A model generated the notes under the pieces. The model did not search any database, was not told the origin of the DNA, and saw nothing but the letters and a program-made list of their open reading frames with translations. Below are positions 21,526 to 30,667 of a stretch of 64,000 bases of DNA, piece after piece; the first letter of the stretch is position 1, and each line of letters starts with the position of its first letter. This DNA is from Anisus vortex (lineage: Eukaryota > Mollusca > Gastropoda > Planorbidae). The position numbers were made by a program, and so were the translations under genes. The DNA is taken from contig OX421500.1 of NCBI GenBank assembly GCA_949126835.1, forward strand, positions 17,428,181 to 17,492,180, read 5' to 3'.

Positions 21526-22767
21526 CGCCCCCACCCAATGAAAGAAATAATGTACCATAATTACCCAAGTAATACTCAACATGGTACATTTTTCGTACTT
21601 AACACTATCGTTTTAACAACCAACAATCAATGGAAGATTATAAGACAATTTAAGCAAACATGGCTCACTGGCACAACTAAATTATAAAAAGTGTCACTAC
21701 CCAATGGTAATTGTGATTATAACGTGATGGACAAATATTTCCCCGTTAGTATTAATATTAACTAATGTCTCAACAAATACAAATAATTCAAAAATATTCT
21801 AGTCATTCTTTTTTTAACTATGTACAGTTGTGTGGATTTCCACCAAAATTTGCAAAAAGTCTTAATCTATTTAAACAAATATAACATTGCTCAAACTCTG
21901 TCAATTTTCAACAGTTTACTTCTAATATACAAACCAAAAGATAAGTAATACGTAACTCGAATCAAACTATAGGTTACTTCCCCTTTAAATTACAGTGTCA
22001 ACTTGACATTAACAGGGTTCATACCTAAGATGATGATACTTCCCCTTTTCTCAAATATGAGGAGAAAATACGCTCTAGTTACGATTACTACAGTAATCTC
22101 AATGTTAAAATGTAATCCACTATTATGCGTTTTTGGCAAATTTGAAAGTTTAATATAAAAGTTTGTTCAGGGTTGAATGAGTGTACACCTTTAGGTACCT
22201 TTGTTACCCTCCGTTCCTGGATATATGGAATATATAACAACCTATATACATCATAGTGAATATCCACTAGTTTTTCCCATTCTATTACCATGATATAACA
22301 ATTTAGCAATAGATTTCCAATATTATCTATTAATTTATACCAATTGATATTACATCTCTTTCTAAGATAAAAATTGTACATATTATTATTTTAGTTCCAT
22401 TCATTAACTAAAATAAAAACAAGATAATAAATCAACTAGCTCAAAGTTTTCTCACGTAATTGCATGTGATGACAATTACTTTCATCCATCCATATCAAGT
22501 AAATACGTGCATATATATTTATTGCATCATGCATCAAAATTTAAATGGAATTTCTTTTCCATAATCAAATGAATTTAAAATATATCAGAACATCAATATT
22601 ATACATGATTATAAAAATTATTAATACTTTCAAAAGACTTGACTTCTGTATGATACAAGTATTCTATAGGTATTCCATAATCAAAATTCAAACGAATGAT
22701 AGGTTATTATGACACATTCTTAATGAATAAATGAGATGATCTGAAAAAGAAGTATAGGGTTATTCAG
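21526..22767. other. Non-coding 3' part of the LTR element, with polypurine tract
   Basis: AT-rich, no long frame. On the minus strand a G-rich run (GGGTGGGGGCG, 21526-21536) lies directly upstream of the 3' LTR, the position of a polypurine tract, although a T and a C interrupt it. Confidence 0.55.
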
Positions 22768-22824
22768 TCAATCATGTAGCACCCGAGATAGAGTATCAGC
22801 TATGACCTTGTCTCTATCTTGTCG
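22768..22824 (-). pseudogene. Residual end of RNase H domain
   Basis: The minus strand reads RDKVIADTLSRVLHD then stop. This matches the conserved end of gypsy RNase H domains (NxxADALSR). It is one frame away from the RT fragment just upstream, and everything between the RT DxYPxPR block and this motif is missing. This marks an internal deletion junction near 22805-22823. Confidence 0.75.
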
Positions 22825-23231
22825 ATGATACGGGGAATGGGATACCAGTCGGTCTTTGTCAAATTACTTAATTTCCCAAAGTCTCTATAAAACTGCAGTG
22901 TGTGGTCGGCTTTTGGTACCATCACACAGGGTGTAGACCATTTGCTATCACATTTTCCTCCTATGTCATCTTCTAACATATACTTTACATTTAATTTAAT
23001 ATGCTCAGGTCTGATGGGGTCAAATGGATGCTGTTTAATAGACCTGGCACCCTTGGTTAACACTACATCGTGCTCTATGACATGTGTCCTACTGGGAACA
23101 TTTGTAAACATTGACTTATTTTCATGTACCAGCTCAATAATCTTCTCCTTATCTTCTACCGGAAGATGTTCTAGCCTTGTATCTAAACTCTTAAGGGCGT
23201 CTGTATTATTAAGTTTACTTTCTTTCTGCAA
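22800..23231 (-). pseudogene. Reverse transcriptase, N-terminal part only
   Basis: 143 codons covering the connector and the first RT motifs: LEHLPVEDKEKIIELVHENK, VPSRTHVIEHDVVL, the ARSIKQHPFDPIRP block, STPCVMVPKADHTLQF, and TKTDWYPIPRIID. Intact gypsy RTs continue for several hundred residues through YxDD and then RNase H; here the frame stops within about a dozen codons. It sits in a different frame from the integrase ORF, offset by +1, with a 17-bp overlap. The polymerase cannot be functional. Confidence 0.85.
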
Positions 23232-25239
23232 ACTTATATTCTATCCTAGATAAATCCGTCGGGACTCTAGCTAACGTAATCATGGGGACCTCCCGTGGTT
23301 TACTCTTTTCCCTGGAAACATAGGGCTTAAGTAAATTAATATGGCATACCCTCTGTTTTTGTCTCCGGTCAGGAGTCTTTATCAAATAATTGACCTCGCC
23401 AAGCTTTGACTCTATCTCATAGGGTCCACTAAACTTTGCACTTAAAGGCTGATTTTGCAAAGGTAGAAACACAAGAACTTTGTCACCTGGTGCAAAAGTT
23501 CTAGCTGTAGCTTTACGGTCATAGTTCTGTCTCATACGCTCCTGCATCTGTGGAAAATGAATCTTCACATGGTTAAAAGCATGATAAAGCCTATTTTTAA
23601 ATTTATCTACATATGACAAAAGTCCAATCGGTTCACTGTCCGTTAGCCAAGTTTCATGTAGAAGTTTCAACGGACCTCTGACTGAGTGTCCATACACAAG
23701 TTCGAATGGGCTAAACCCCAGGGATTCCTGAGTGGCCTCCCTTGCAGCGAACAGTACATAAGGCACACCCTTATCCCAGTCTTTCTCGTTTTCATAACAG
23801 TACTTTTTAAGCATCGATTTTAATGTCTGATGAAACCTTTCCAGAGCTCCCTGGCTCTCAGGATGATAGGCACTTGATAGCCTATGGCTTATCCCTAATT
23901 GTTCCATGACTTGTTTGAAAATGTTCGAAGTAAAGTTAGTCCCCTGGTCGGACTGTACTGTCTTCGGTAGGCCATAACGTGTGAAGAAATTTGTCAGGGC
24001 GTCTACCACCTTCACTGTTGTTATGTTCCGCAACGGAATGGCTTCCGGGAAGCGAGTGGATGAACACATGACTGTGAGCAGGTATTGAAAACCGGCTTTT
24101 GTTTTCGGCAACGGGCCCACGCAATCAATGAGTATATGACTGAATGGTTCGTCAAACGCTGGTATCGGCTGGAGTGGAGCGACAGGAATTCGTTGGTTAG
24201 GACGTCCTACCATTTGGCATACGTGGCAAGTCTTGCAGTATTGTTCGACATCTCTTCTCAGTCCTGGCCAGTAGAAGTAAGGGAGGATACGGTGGTGCGT
24301 TTTTCGGACTCCCATGTGACCAGCGAAAGGAAGATCATGCGCCATACGCAGTATATCTTGACGATAGCACTTAGGTATTACAATCTGGTGAATACTGTCC
24401 CACTCGTTTGTACCTGAGTTGAGCGGTTTCGACTTTCTCATCAACACTTCATCTTTCATGTAGAAACATTCCGCCATTGCATCTGCAGTCTTTTCATCAA
24501 CAGCTTTCATTCTGAGTTGCATTATTACTTCGTCATTCAATTGTTCTTTCACCAATTTCTGCTTTGGTGACAAAATGTTATCGTTCTCGGTTGCATCACC
24601 AGTTGTTAGTTCAGCAAAGAACGTAGCACTTAAATCGATGTCAGGTGTTTCTGTTATCACTGTTTCATTCGCATGTGTGTCTTCAGAACAGACAAACACA
24701 TCTTTCGTTGCACTACACGGCGTAGCAGGAGTCTTTACCGACTTCTTTTTCTGCATTGCTCTTGTCAGTGCACATGTTGGGCGTTCATTGGCAGGACGTA
24801 GGTTTTTGTCCTCCGCCATCTTTGTCTCCAACACTTTAACCATGGGCTCGACAGTGACTCTGCCGCCCATGATGTCATTTCCTAATATCATGGAAACGCC
24901 TTTGACGGGTAGTGCGCGCCACACTCCCACTACGATGTTACCTGTAAAAATATCCGACTCGAGTTTTATTCTGTGCAGTGGAGCTTCCGCAGCCTCCATA
25001 CTAGCACCTCTCAGCAAAACAGACTCACCGGTACTGGTGGCATCCGTTAACGGCACACTGCCCTCCAGGATCACGCTGACAGCAGAACCCGTGTCACGTA
25101 ATATCTGTATTTTCTTCTTGCTGAGTACATCGACTTCTGTCGACACTGTCCCCTCGTAGACAAAGGGTCGAAAATCGGATAGGTCGTCCTCTTCCGGGAC
25201 TTCAGGAACCATCTGTTCCTCACGGCCTTCTGAAAGCAT
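23215..25239 (-). CDS. Protease-integrase polyprotein of the Gmr1-like element
   Basis: 674 codons. The N-terminal aspartic protease shows ILRDTGSAVSVI (DTG active site, residue ~48) and VSMILGNDIMGG (~115-126). The integrase follows: a zinc-binding region with FAGHMGVRKTHHRILPYFYW and CKTCHVCQ, then the catalytic core with acidic residues in ILIDCVGPLPKTKAGFQYLL, VQSDQGTNF and YHPESQGALERFH, and a C-terminal GPYEIESKLGEVNYLI module of the GPY/F type. Integrase lies upstream of RT, which is unusual for Ty3/gypsy. The frame opens just after a TAG on the minus strand near 25255, so Gag-Pol fusion would need a -1 shift or this copy has an indel. Integrase and protease look intact. Confidence 0.93.
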   Translation of the reverse strand: MLSEGREEQMVPEVPEEDDLSDFRPFVYEGTVSTEVDVLSKKKIQILRDTGSAVSVILEGSVPLTDATSTGESVLLRGASMEAAEAPLHRIKLESDIFTGNIVVGVWRALPVKGVSMILGNDIMGGRVTVEPMVKVLETKMAEDKNLRPANERPTCALTRAMQKKKSVKTPATPCSATKDVFVCSEDTHANETVITETPDIDLSATFFAELTTGDATENDNILSPKQKLVKEQLNDEVIMQLRMKAVDEKTADAMAECFYMKDEVLMRKSKPLNSGTNEWDSIHQIVIPKCYRQDILRMAHDLPFAGHMGVRKTHHRILPYFYWPGLRRDVEQYCKTCHVCQMVGRPNQRIPVAPLQPIPAFDEPFSHILIDCVGPLPKTKAGFQYLLTVMCSSTRFPEAIPLRNITTVKVVDALTNFFTRYGLPKTVQSDQGTNFTSNIFKQVMEQLGISHRLSSAYHPESQGALERFHQTLKSMLKKYCYENEKDWDKGVPYVLFAAREATQESLGFSPFELVYGHSVRGPLKLLHETWLTDSEPIGLLSYVDKFKNRLYHAFNHVKIHFPQMQERMRQNYDRKATARTFAPGDKVLVFLPLQNQPLSAKFSGPYEIESKLGEVNYLIKTPDRRQKQRVCHINLLKPYVSREKSKPREVPMITLARVPTDLSRIEYKFAERK

Positions 25240-26708
25240 AATAGATTGAGTCCACTATTCTCTTTTACCTTAGATAGACTGTTCTCAAAAACCATCGACT
25301 CCACAACTATGGGCGATGCCGGCCGCATTTCTTTTGAGTTTCTTGACCCTGTGTTGCACACTTCTTCTGTCTGCTTGCTATCTTTCTGCACTCTGGCACA
25401 GTGTAGAATAGCACCTTGCTTCTTGGTAAGGATCCAACAATCTTTCTTCATGTGGCCCTCTTTCTTGCAATTGAAACATACCACCTTTGCTTTATTTACA
25501 TCTGTCTGCTTCCTGAAATGAACTAAGTTACTATTTTTATTTACACCACTGTTCTTATTATTGTTTTCACTTGTCTCTTTTGGTTTACTAGCCTCCTTGG
25601 GCTCTGGTTTGTACACTTTGGGTTTGTCAGCATAATATGGCTTTATGCTGGCGTGAATTATGGCATAGTTATCTGCCAATCTAGCAGCTTCATGCACATC
25701 TTCAACCCCTCGGTCTGAGATGTGGGTTTTAATATCCACTCGAATACAATCATTGAATTCCTCAAACAATATTAGGTTCTTGAGTTTATCAAACTCACTT
25801 ACATTCTGTGACCTTAGCCACTGTTCTAACATTTTCTCCTTTTGTCTCAAAAAGTCTACATGAGTTTGATCATATGCCTTCTTTCTGTCTCTAAATAGCT
25901 TTCTATATTTTTCTGGTGTCAGGGAATAACTTTTTAGCACCCTATCTTTGATTACTTCATAGTCATTTATTTCCTCGGGTGTTAAACTCAACACTACGTC
26001 CAATGCTTTTCCTTTGTTGAGAGTTGACCTAAACAATAAAGCCATCTTATCATCAGGGAACTGATAATCTACAGCTATCCTCTCAAAAAGCAAAAAGAAA
26101 TCTTGAACATCTTCTTTCCTGAATATAGGCAAGTGTTGCTTCATTGCGCTAATATCCATACCATTGCTGTCCCTACGATGGTCAGGTCTGTTCATGCGTG
26201 CCATCTCTATCCTTTCTCTGCTTTCAATCCTAATTCTTTCATTTTCCCTTTCAGTTTCTATCCTAATTCTTTCATTTTCCCTTTCAGTTTCTATCCTAAT
26301 TCTTTCATTTTCCCTTTCAGTTTCTATCCTAATTCTTTCATTTTCTATCCTAATTCTTTCCAATTCCATTCTCTTCATAGCTAATTGGAATTTTAGGTTT
26401 TCACTCAACCCTTCATCTTCATCATTGTTTGATGATCTAGATGACATATTTCTTACCTCGTCTCCGTGGGCAATTACCTCGCCCCCACTGGGAGCTACAT
26501 AACCTTCATTGATATCGTTCTGTCCCACTTCAACTACACTACCAGTGTTCATGGCATTCTGCCCGTTCAAACATGTCATAATTTCTTTGGTCAAACGATT
26601 ACGATTAGGTCTTGCCTGTCCTGCCTCAATCCCAAAGGACTCAGCTAATTCTTTTAGTTCAGCAAATGACATGGCATTAAGTTCCTCACTTGATATATTC
26701 GAAGCCAT
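25071..26708 (-). CDS. Gag polyprotein of the Gmr1-like element
   Basis: 545 codons from an ATG near the leader. The N-terminus (MSFAELKELAESFGIEAG) resembles a SAP-type DNA-binding motif. Residues ~110-165 are a charged coiled coil built from repeats of ENERIRIETER. The capsid-like core includes VQDFFLLFERIAVDYQFPDD and ends near the helix containing AARLADNYA. A CCHC zinc knuckle (CFNCKKEGHMKKDCW) lies at about residue 415-430. The last ~56 codons overlap the protease frame and are probably not translated as Gag in the fused product. The product would package element RNA in cytoplasmic particles. Confidence 0.9.
   Translation of the reverse strand: MASNISSEELNAMSFAELKELAESFGIEAGQARPNRNRLTKEIMTCLNGQNAMNTGSVVEVGQNDINEGYVAPSGGEVIAHGDEVRNMSSRSSNNDEDEGLSENLKFQLAMKRMELERIRIENERIRIETERENERIRIETERENERIRIETERENERIRIESRERIEMARMNRPDHRRDSNGMDISAMKQHLPIFRKEDVQDFFLLFERIAVDYQFPDDKMALLFRSTLNKGKALDVVLSLTPEEINDYEVIKDRVLKSYSLTPEKYRKLFRDRKKAYDQTHVDFLRQKEKMLEQWLRSQNVSEFDKLKNLILFEEFNDCIRVDIKTHISDRGVEDVHEAARLADNYAIIHASIKPYYADKPKVYKPEPKEASKPKETSENNNKNSGVNKNSNLVHFRKQTDVNKAKVVCFNCKKEGHMKKDCWILTKKQGAILHCARVQKDSKQTEEVCNTGSRNSKEMRPASPIVVESMVFENSLSKVKENSGLNLLCFQKAVRNRWFLKSRKRTTYPIFDPLSTRGQCRQKSMYSARRKYRYYVTRVLLSA
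26205..26370. repeat. 33-bp tandem repeat inside gag
   Basis: Three to four near-identical 33-bp units encode the repeated 11-residue motif ENERIRIETER on the minus strand. They extend a coiled coil. Open frames on the opposite strand here are shadows of the repeat. Confidence 0.85.
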
Positions 26709-26959
26709 AGTATAGCGTTCGAAATATTTGTTATAGTAGAGTAGTATATATTGTTTAATAAAATATAAAGTTCCAACTTACGATTTGTCCAGAAATTTGC
26801 ACAATATAATATTAAACACTTCGTGGAATCTTCACACTTCCCAAGGAATAAAAACGCAAACCAGTTCTCTCCTCTTTTTAAAAAGAATAGTTTCACAGTC
26901 CTAGAAAACGAAACACAAATATGCCGCTCTCAGTACTACTAATGTCACAAAATATTTAT

Positions 26960-27130
26960 AGGTCAGGAAAAAAAATATAACTCAAATTTTCCAGACGAGA
27001 TCAACAAATTTTTTCCAATCCTAGATCAAGAAAAGTAGAACTCAAATCTACCGAACGAGACCACCAAATCTTGTCAATCCTAGGTCAGGAAAAGTAGAAC
27101 TCAAATATACCGGGCGAGACCACCAAATTT
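26960..27130. repeat. Leader repeats ending in the primer-binding site
   Basis: Three copies of a ~60-bp unit start at 26960, 27023 and 27082 (AGGTCAGGAAAAGTAGAAC, then CTCAAAT, then CGAGACCACCAAAT). The last copy runs into the LTR. The CCACCA at its end is complementary to TGG, so the minus strand just inside the LTR (27125 downward, TGGTGGTCTCGCCCGG) is the likely tRNA primer-binding site. The other two copies carry diverged versions of it. The tRNA was not identified. Confidence 0.75.
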
Positions 27131-27806
27131 TGTTACGTCCACAATCCCCTTGTGGCCAGAGCTGTGTAGATCTTGCTGATAATTATCGTTAGTCCTAGGG
27201 GAGACTTTAATTATTAGTATTTATGTTTCAGTATTACACGAACTCTTCTTATAGTCCTGGGCACAAATTCAGTATTTGTATTCCAACATTTCCTTTCTTG
27301 TACATTATGGTAGTAGATAAGTCTTATAGTAATGTATACAACACAATAGGATAATAACTTGACAAGGAAGCTTCAGTGTAACTGTTGTTGATAGTTTATT
27401 TCAGGTGGTATGTTCAATATATTTAATATATCTATTATGTACAGTTAGAATAAAATAGTGCAAACACAAACGTTCTCAAAGGAACATATTTTGAAACTCC
27501 CTGTCTTTCAGACAAAACAAATAATTAAATACTATCCGAGTGGTGCAAGGGATAGACCCAATACCAGTAGGGGTGAAAATCATGGTATCTTTACAAAACT
27601 CATAAAAAAAACGATAGGAACTTCCCCTATTAAATAATGAGTCGTTCCCAGACTCTGAGAATTTGAGATCAACACAGAATCCCAACATTACCTAGAACCT
27701 TTAGTTTTCCTACTAAACGTCCTAATATTGTGTGTAGTAAGAAAAGAGAGAGACAGAGGAATAAACATTGCGTGTTCCAATTCTTGGAAAAACAATATAC
27801 ATGACA
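27131..27806 (-). repeat. LTR (5' LTR in coding sense)
   Basis: 676 bp, beginning TGTTACGTCC and ending ATGACA on the plus strand; followed by ATAT and a (TA)n tract. Nearly identical to 20849-21525. Confidence 0.9.
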
Positions 27807-29058
27807 ATATATATATATATAGATATATATATATATGTAATTCATCTTGAATAGCACAGCAGTAATATATTATATTATGTTAGTTGATATTTTAGTTTGC
27901 TATGTCTAAGGTTTGATCCAAGTTTATTATCCCTGGGTAAGTTGAATAATGGTGACATAAAGTATAGAATTAATTATATAAAAGTTTTTATATAGGCTCT
28001 TATTTAATGTAGGATAGTGTAAACGTTATTGTAAAATTAAAGGTGTATTAGTTGTTGAGGAACACACACACACAAGTAAACTTGAAAGAATTAAATAATC
28101 CATTGTATTACACAATATTGAACATTTAATTCTAATCACTGTTTACAAATATTCACTACAAGTCCAGTATATATACAATATATTTCCAAAGTATCTACTA
28201 CACAATAAGATTAGCTTGACACATTAAACATGCGTTTCATCTATTAATTGTAGAAGTATCATTGTAATAGTTCATGTACGAAATGCACAAGAACATATAC
28301 ATCAAATTTAGAATGAAATATTATGATAATCCAAGCACTATTTCAGAATATGGAGGAACATAGTGAATGTATGCAAACCAAAACGGGAAAGATAAAAAGG
28401 GCCTTGTGTTGATAATTTTTATAATAAGAGGGTATCGACTATTTTTCCATATTCGTACATGTTCTAGAGGCATCGATTTCGGCTGACGCAATATTAATTT
28501 AAAAATGCAATATTCAATATTGACCAGTTAACAAATTATAATAGACGGAAGTTTTTAAATTAAATTAGCACACGCTAAGGGATCCATAATTACATATTTT
28601 AAAAAGGGACCTGCCATTAACCAACCAATAACTTCTGACGTCAAATTTGCAATTCGTTTGAATTACCAATGGACATTTCATTTAAGAATGTTTTAATTAT
28701 TATAGAACGGTGTTTCGTAACAAGATTTTAGTGCAGAAAGTAATAGACATGAACTTTCCCTGAGCTTTCTAAACGCAAAAGCAAGCACATACTAGTGGAA
28801 GCATATTGCTGTATTACGTCATAATAAATAAATATATAAACAGATACTCTCCGTGCCAAAACAAAATATAAATAATTAACTCTACACGAACTAGCGAGGC
28901 GATTTCAAAAACTATATAAAACTATTATAACATGTTATTGAGACACAACATTATATTTATATTTGTACATATTTAATGATAGAGAGATAGTTGAGTAAAT
29001 AGATACTCAAAGAAAGTATAATTGTAGTAATAAAATAGTAGTTTATATTAATGATTAC
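27807..29058. other. No gene recognised
   Basis: AT-rich DNA. The segment 28735-28920 resembles sequences near 10130-10260 and 59660-59850 (see findings). Nothing else supported. Confidence 0.5.
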
Positions 29059-29177
29059 CATTTTTTTGTTTTTCTTTCTTACAACGCATCTTAAATGTTC
29101 TGCTAGCAAAGTAAATATTTCTTTTGTAGTGCCATTCAGATCAATAATATCGCATTCTAAGGAATGAAATGAAAACC
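29059..29177 (-). CDS. Candidate TRPM N-terminal exon (gene A?)
   Basis: A 119-bp exon with acceptor AATACAG and donor GTAATC. It encodes FSFHSLECDIIDLNGTTKEI then FTLLAEHLRCVVRKKNKKM. In TRPM N-termini a run of the form D-x-x-x-LLxLLTExWxL precedes the VISVTGG motif, and DIIDLNGTTKEIFTLLAEHL may correspond. Phase agrees with the upstream candidate exon at 29513-29603. The VISVTGG exon was not found, so assignment to gene A is inference. Confidence 0.45.
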
Positions 29178-29512
29178 CTGTATTAAATAAAATTCATCAT
29201 ACTGTTTCTCTACAACAGACTGAAATTGCGATATTTTTGTGAAATACCAAAACCAATGTTCTAAAAACTATTTTAATGCAATGTTTATAATATTATAGTA
29301 TAAATTATGGCAGCAGTCGAGATATATGGCTAATAAGGAAATATACTATTTCTGGAGTTAATTTAAACATAATACTAGTGCATCAAAAAATAATAATATG
29401 TATTTCTTTTTTCGTAAGTATTTCTTATAAAAATATACATTGCAATAGCTAAAATAATTTTGTTTTAATATTGTCATTAAAAAATATGTAAACTCCCAAA
29501 AAATATACAGAC

Positions 29513-29603
29513 CAAAATGTGTATTAAATCTTGAGACTATTTCTGTACATTTGGCAGATTGTTGACAACTAATATTCTCCTCAAATTCAAATTTCAAGTA
29601 GAG
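29513..29603 (-). CDS. Candidate TRPM N-terminal exon (gene A?)
   Basis: A 91-bp exon, 30 codons plus one base, with acceptor TCAACAG and a weak donor GTCTGT. It encodes LYLKFEFEENISCQQSAKCT and EIVSRFNTHF. TRPM N-termini contain YGxIEFxG followed by AKxVRxS, which it may resemble. It is in phase with 29059-29177. Confidence 0.4.
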
Positions 29604-30107
29604 CTGTTGACAAAAACATACATTTAAAAATAAACAATATTGTTTTATACTGTTTTAAGTATACAAAGGCTGCTTCATGATCTTATTTATACTTTCATGC
29701 CAATCATCGATGTGTAGTTAGGTATCCGTGCACACAAAAGAGAGCCTGGTGAGCAAGAACGTAGCTTAAATGCGACTCAAATAAATGAAGTCAGTCGTCA
29801 TCATTATGTCAGACCAAAAAATCAATCAACATGATACAATATTTTAGAGGTATATCAAATACGCTTTTACTTTACGACGCCATTCCATTCAGTCTTATAC
29901 TTTGAGATGGTATGGATGGATACGAAATAAGTAAAATAGACGAAGTGTCAGTAGACGAAGTGTGGAGGACAAGTTGTCGTGCTAGTTGTAATGTCAATAG
30001 ACTGTGAACTCGTTTAGTTAGGGTCAAATGTTTGCCGGTATGAGATTCAATAGGTGTATAATATTATCTTAAGTTAAAATTGGATGCAGTTTGTTTGTTA
30101 GCACATA

Positions 30108-30376
30108 AGTAAAGTACCCTTCGGACCAAACTGATCATAGGGCTGGTGAAGCAGCGTTCACCAGTTTCTGTGGCCACGGCATACAAGGGGATGTGTGGCC
30201 AGCACAATGCCCAGCCGCCATTACTTTACTCCAACTAATGTCAGGTACCCATCAGATCTGAGTAGACTCAGGGACACCCTCAAGTTCTGGGAAAAGAATC
30301 CCGGCTTCAACAGGATTCGAGCCCAGGACCTTCGGATCGCCAGTCGAACGCGCTGCCGCTCGGCTACCGTGCACAT
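30108..30376 (-). repeat. tRNA-derived SINE
   Basis: The right end, read on the minus strand, is tRNA-like, with an A box TAGCCGAGCGG (30356-30366) and a B box GGGCTCGAATCC (30313-30324). They are spaced about as in a tRNA gene. The body contains GGGCTGGTGAAGCAGCGTTC and GTGGCCACGGCATAC, and a truncated relative lies at 39640-39722. Pol III-type promoter; not a functional tRNA. Confidence 0.75.
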
Positions 30377-30641
30377 GTGTAGGGAAAATAGTAGTTTTTA
30401 TTGTTAAAATTGTCGTAAATCTTCCTCTAAGATAAACCAGGACTTGTTTAATGCTAGTAAATTAATCAATCTTATTGATGTATTGATAAAAAAATGAACA
30501 CAAAATGCTTGATAATATAAACGCCTTTTAAATGTTATGTTTTCAGTAGTATAGTAACATATTATTACATTTGTATGATATGAGTACAATATATTTTGCA
30601 CAAAAAAATCATACATGGTAAAATATCTAAAGCAAACTTAC

Positions 30642-30667
30642 AGATTTTCGGACATTTACTTCTTTAT
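30642..30667 (-). CDS. Candidate 26-bp exon upstream of the TRPM N-terminal exons (weak)
   Basis: Acceptor AAAG and donor GTAAGT enclose two bases plus KEVNVRKS, which joins in phase 0 to LYLKFEFEEN of 29513-29603. Supported only by splice signals and phase. Confidence 0.25.

Larger units (their letters stand above)
20849..27806 (-). mobile_element. Gmr1-like Ty3/gypsy LTR retrotransposon, internally deleted
   Basis: About 6.96 kb, coding on the minus strand. It has LTRs at both ends (20849-21525 and 27131-27806) and a 4-bp ATAT flank on both sides. Internal order in the coding sense is leader repeats, gag (26708-25071), protease and integrase (25239-23215), then only the start of reverse transcriptase (23231-22800) and a scrap of the RNase H end. 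Integrase upstream of RT is the Ty1/copia order, but the protein motifs are Ty3/gypsy-like, a combination described for Gmr1-like elements. The long intact frames and roughly 98% identical LTRs suggest a recent insertion. It lies within or next to gene A, between its core exons and the candidate N-terminal exons. Confidence 0.88.

Noticed and set aside
24575..25159. 194-codon plus-strand frame
   Set aside because: Antisense shadow of the protease region of the LTR element.
26103..26502. Two plus-strand frames with repeated hydrophobic blocks
   Set aside because: Antisense of the coiled-coil repeat in Gag; the apparent membrane-like repeats are an artefact.
30313..30366. Possible functional tRNA gene
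   Set aside because: Has A and B boxes but no intact cloverleaf I could draw; it is attached to a SINE body with a truncated relative nearby.
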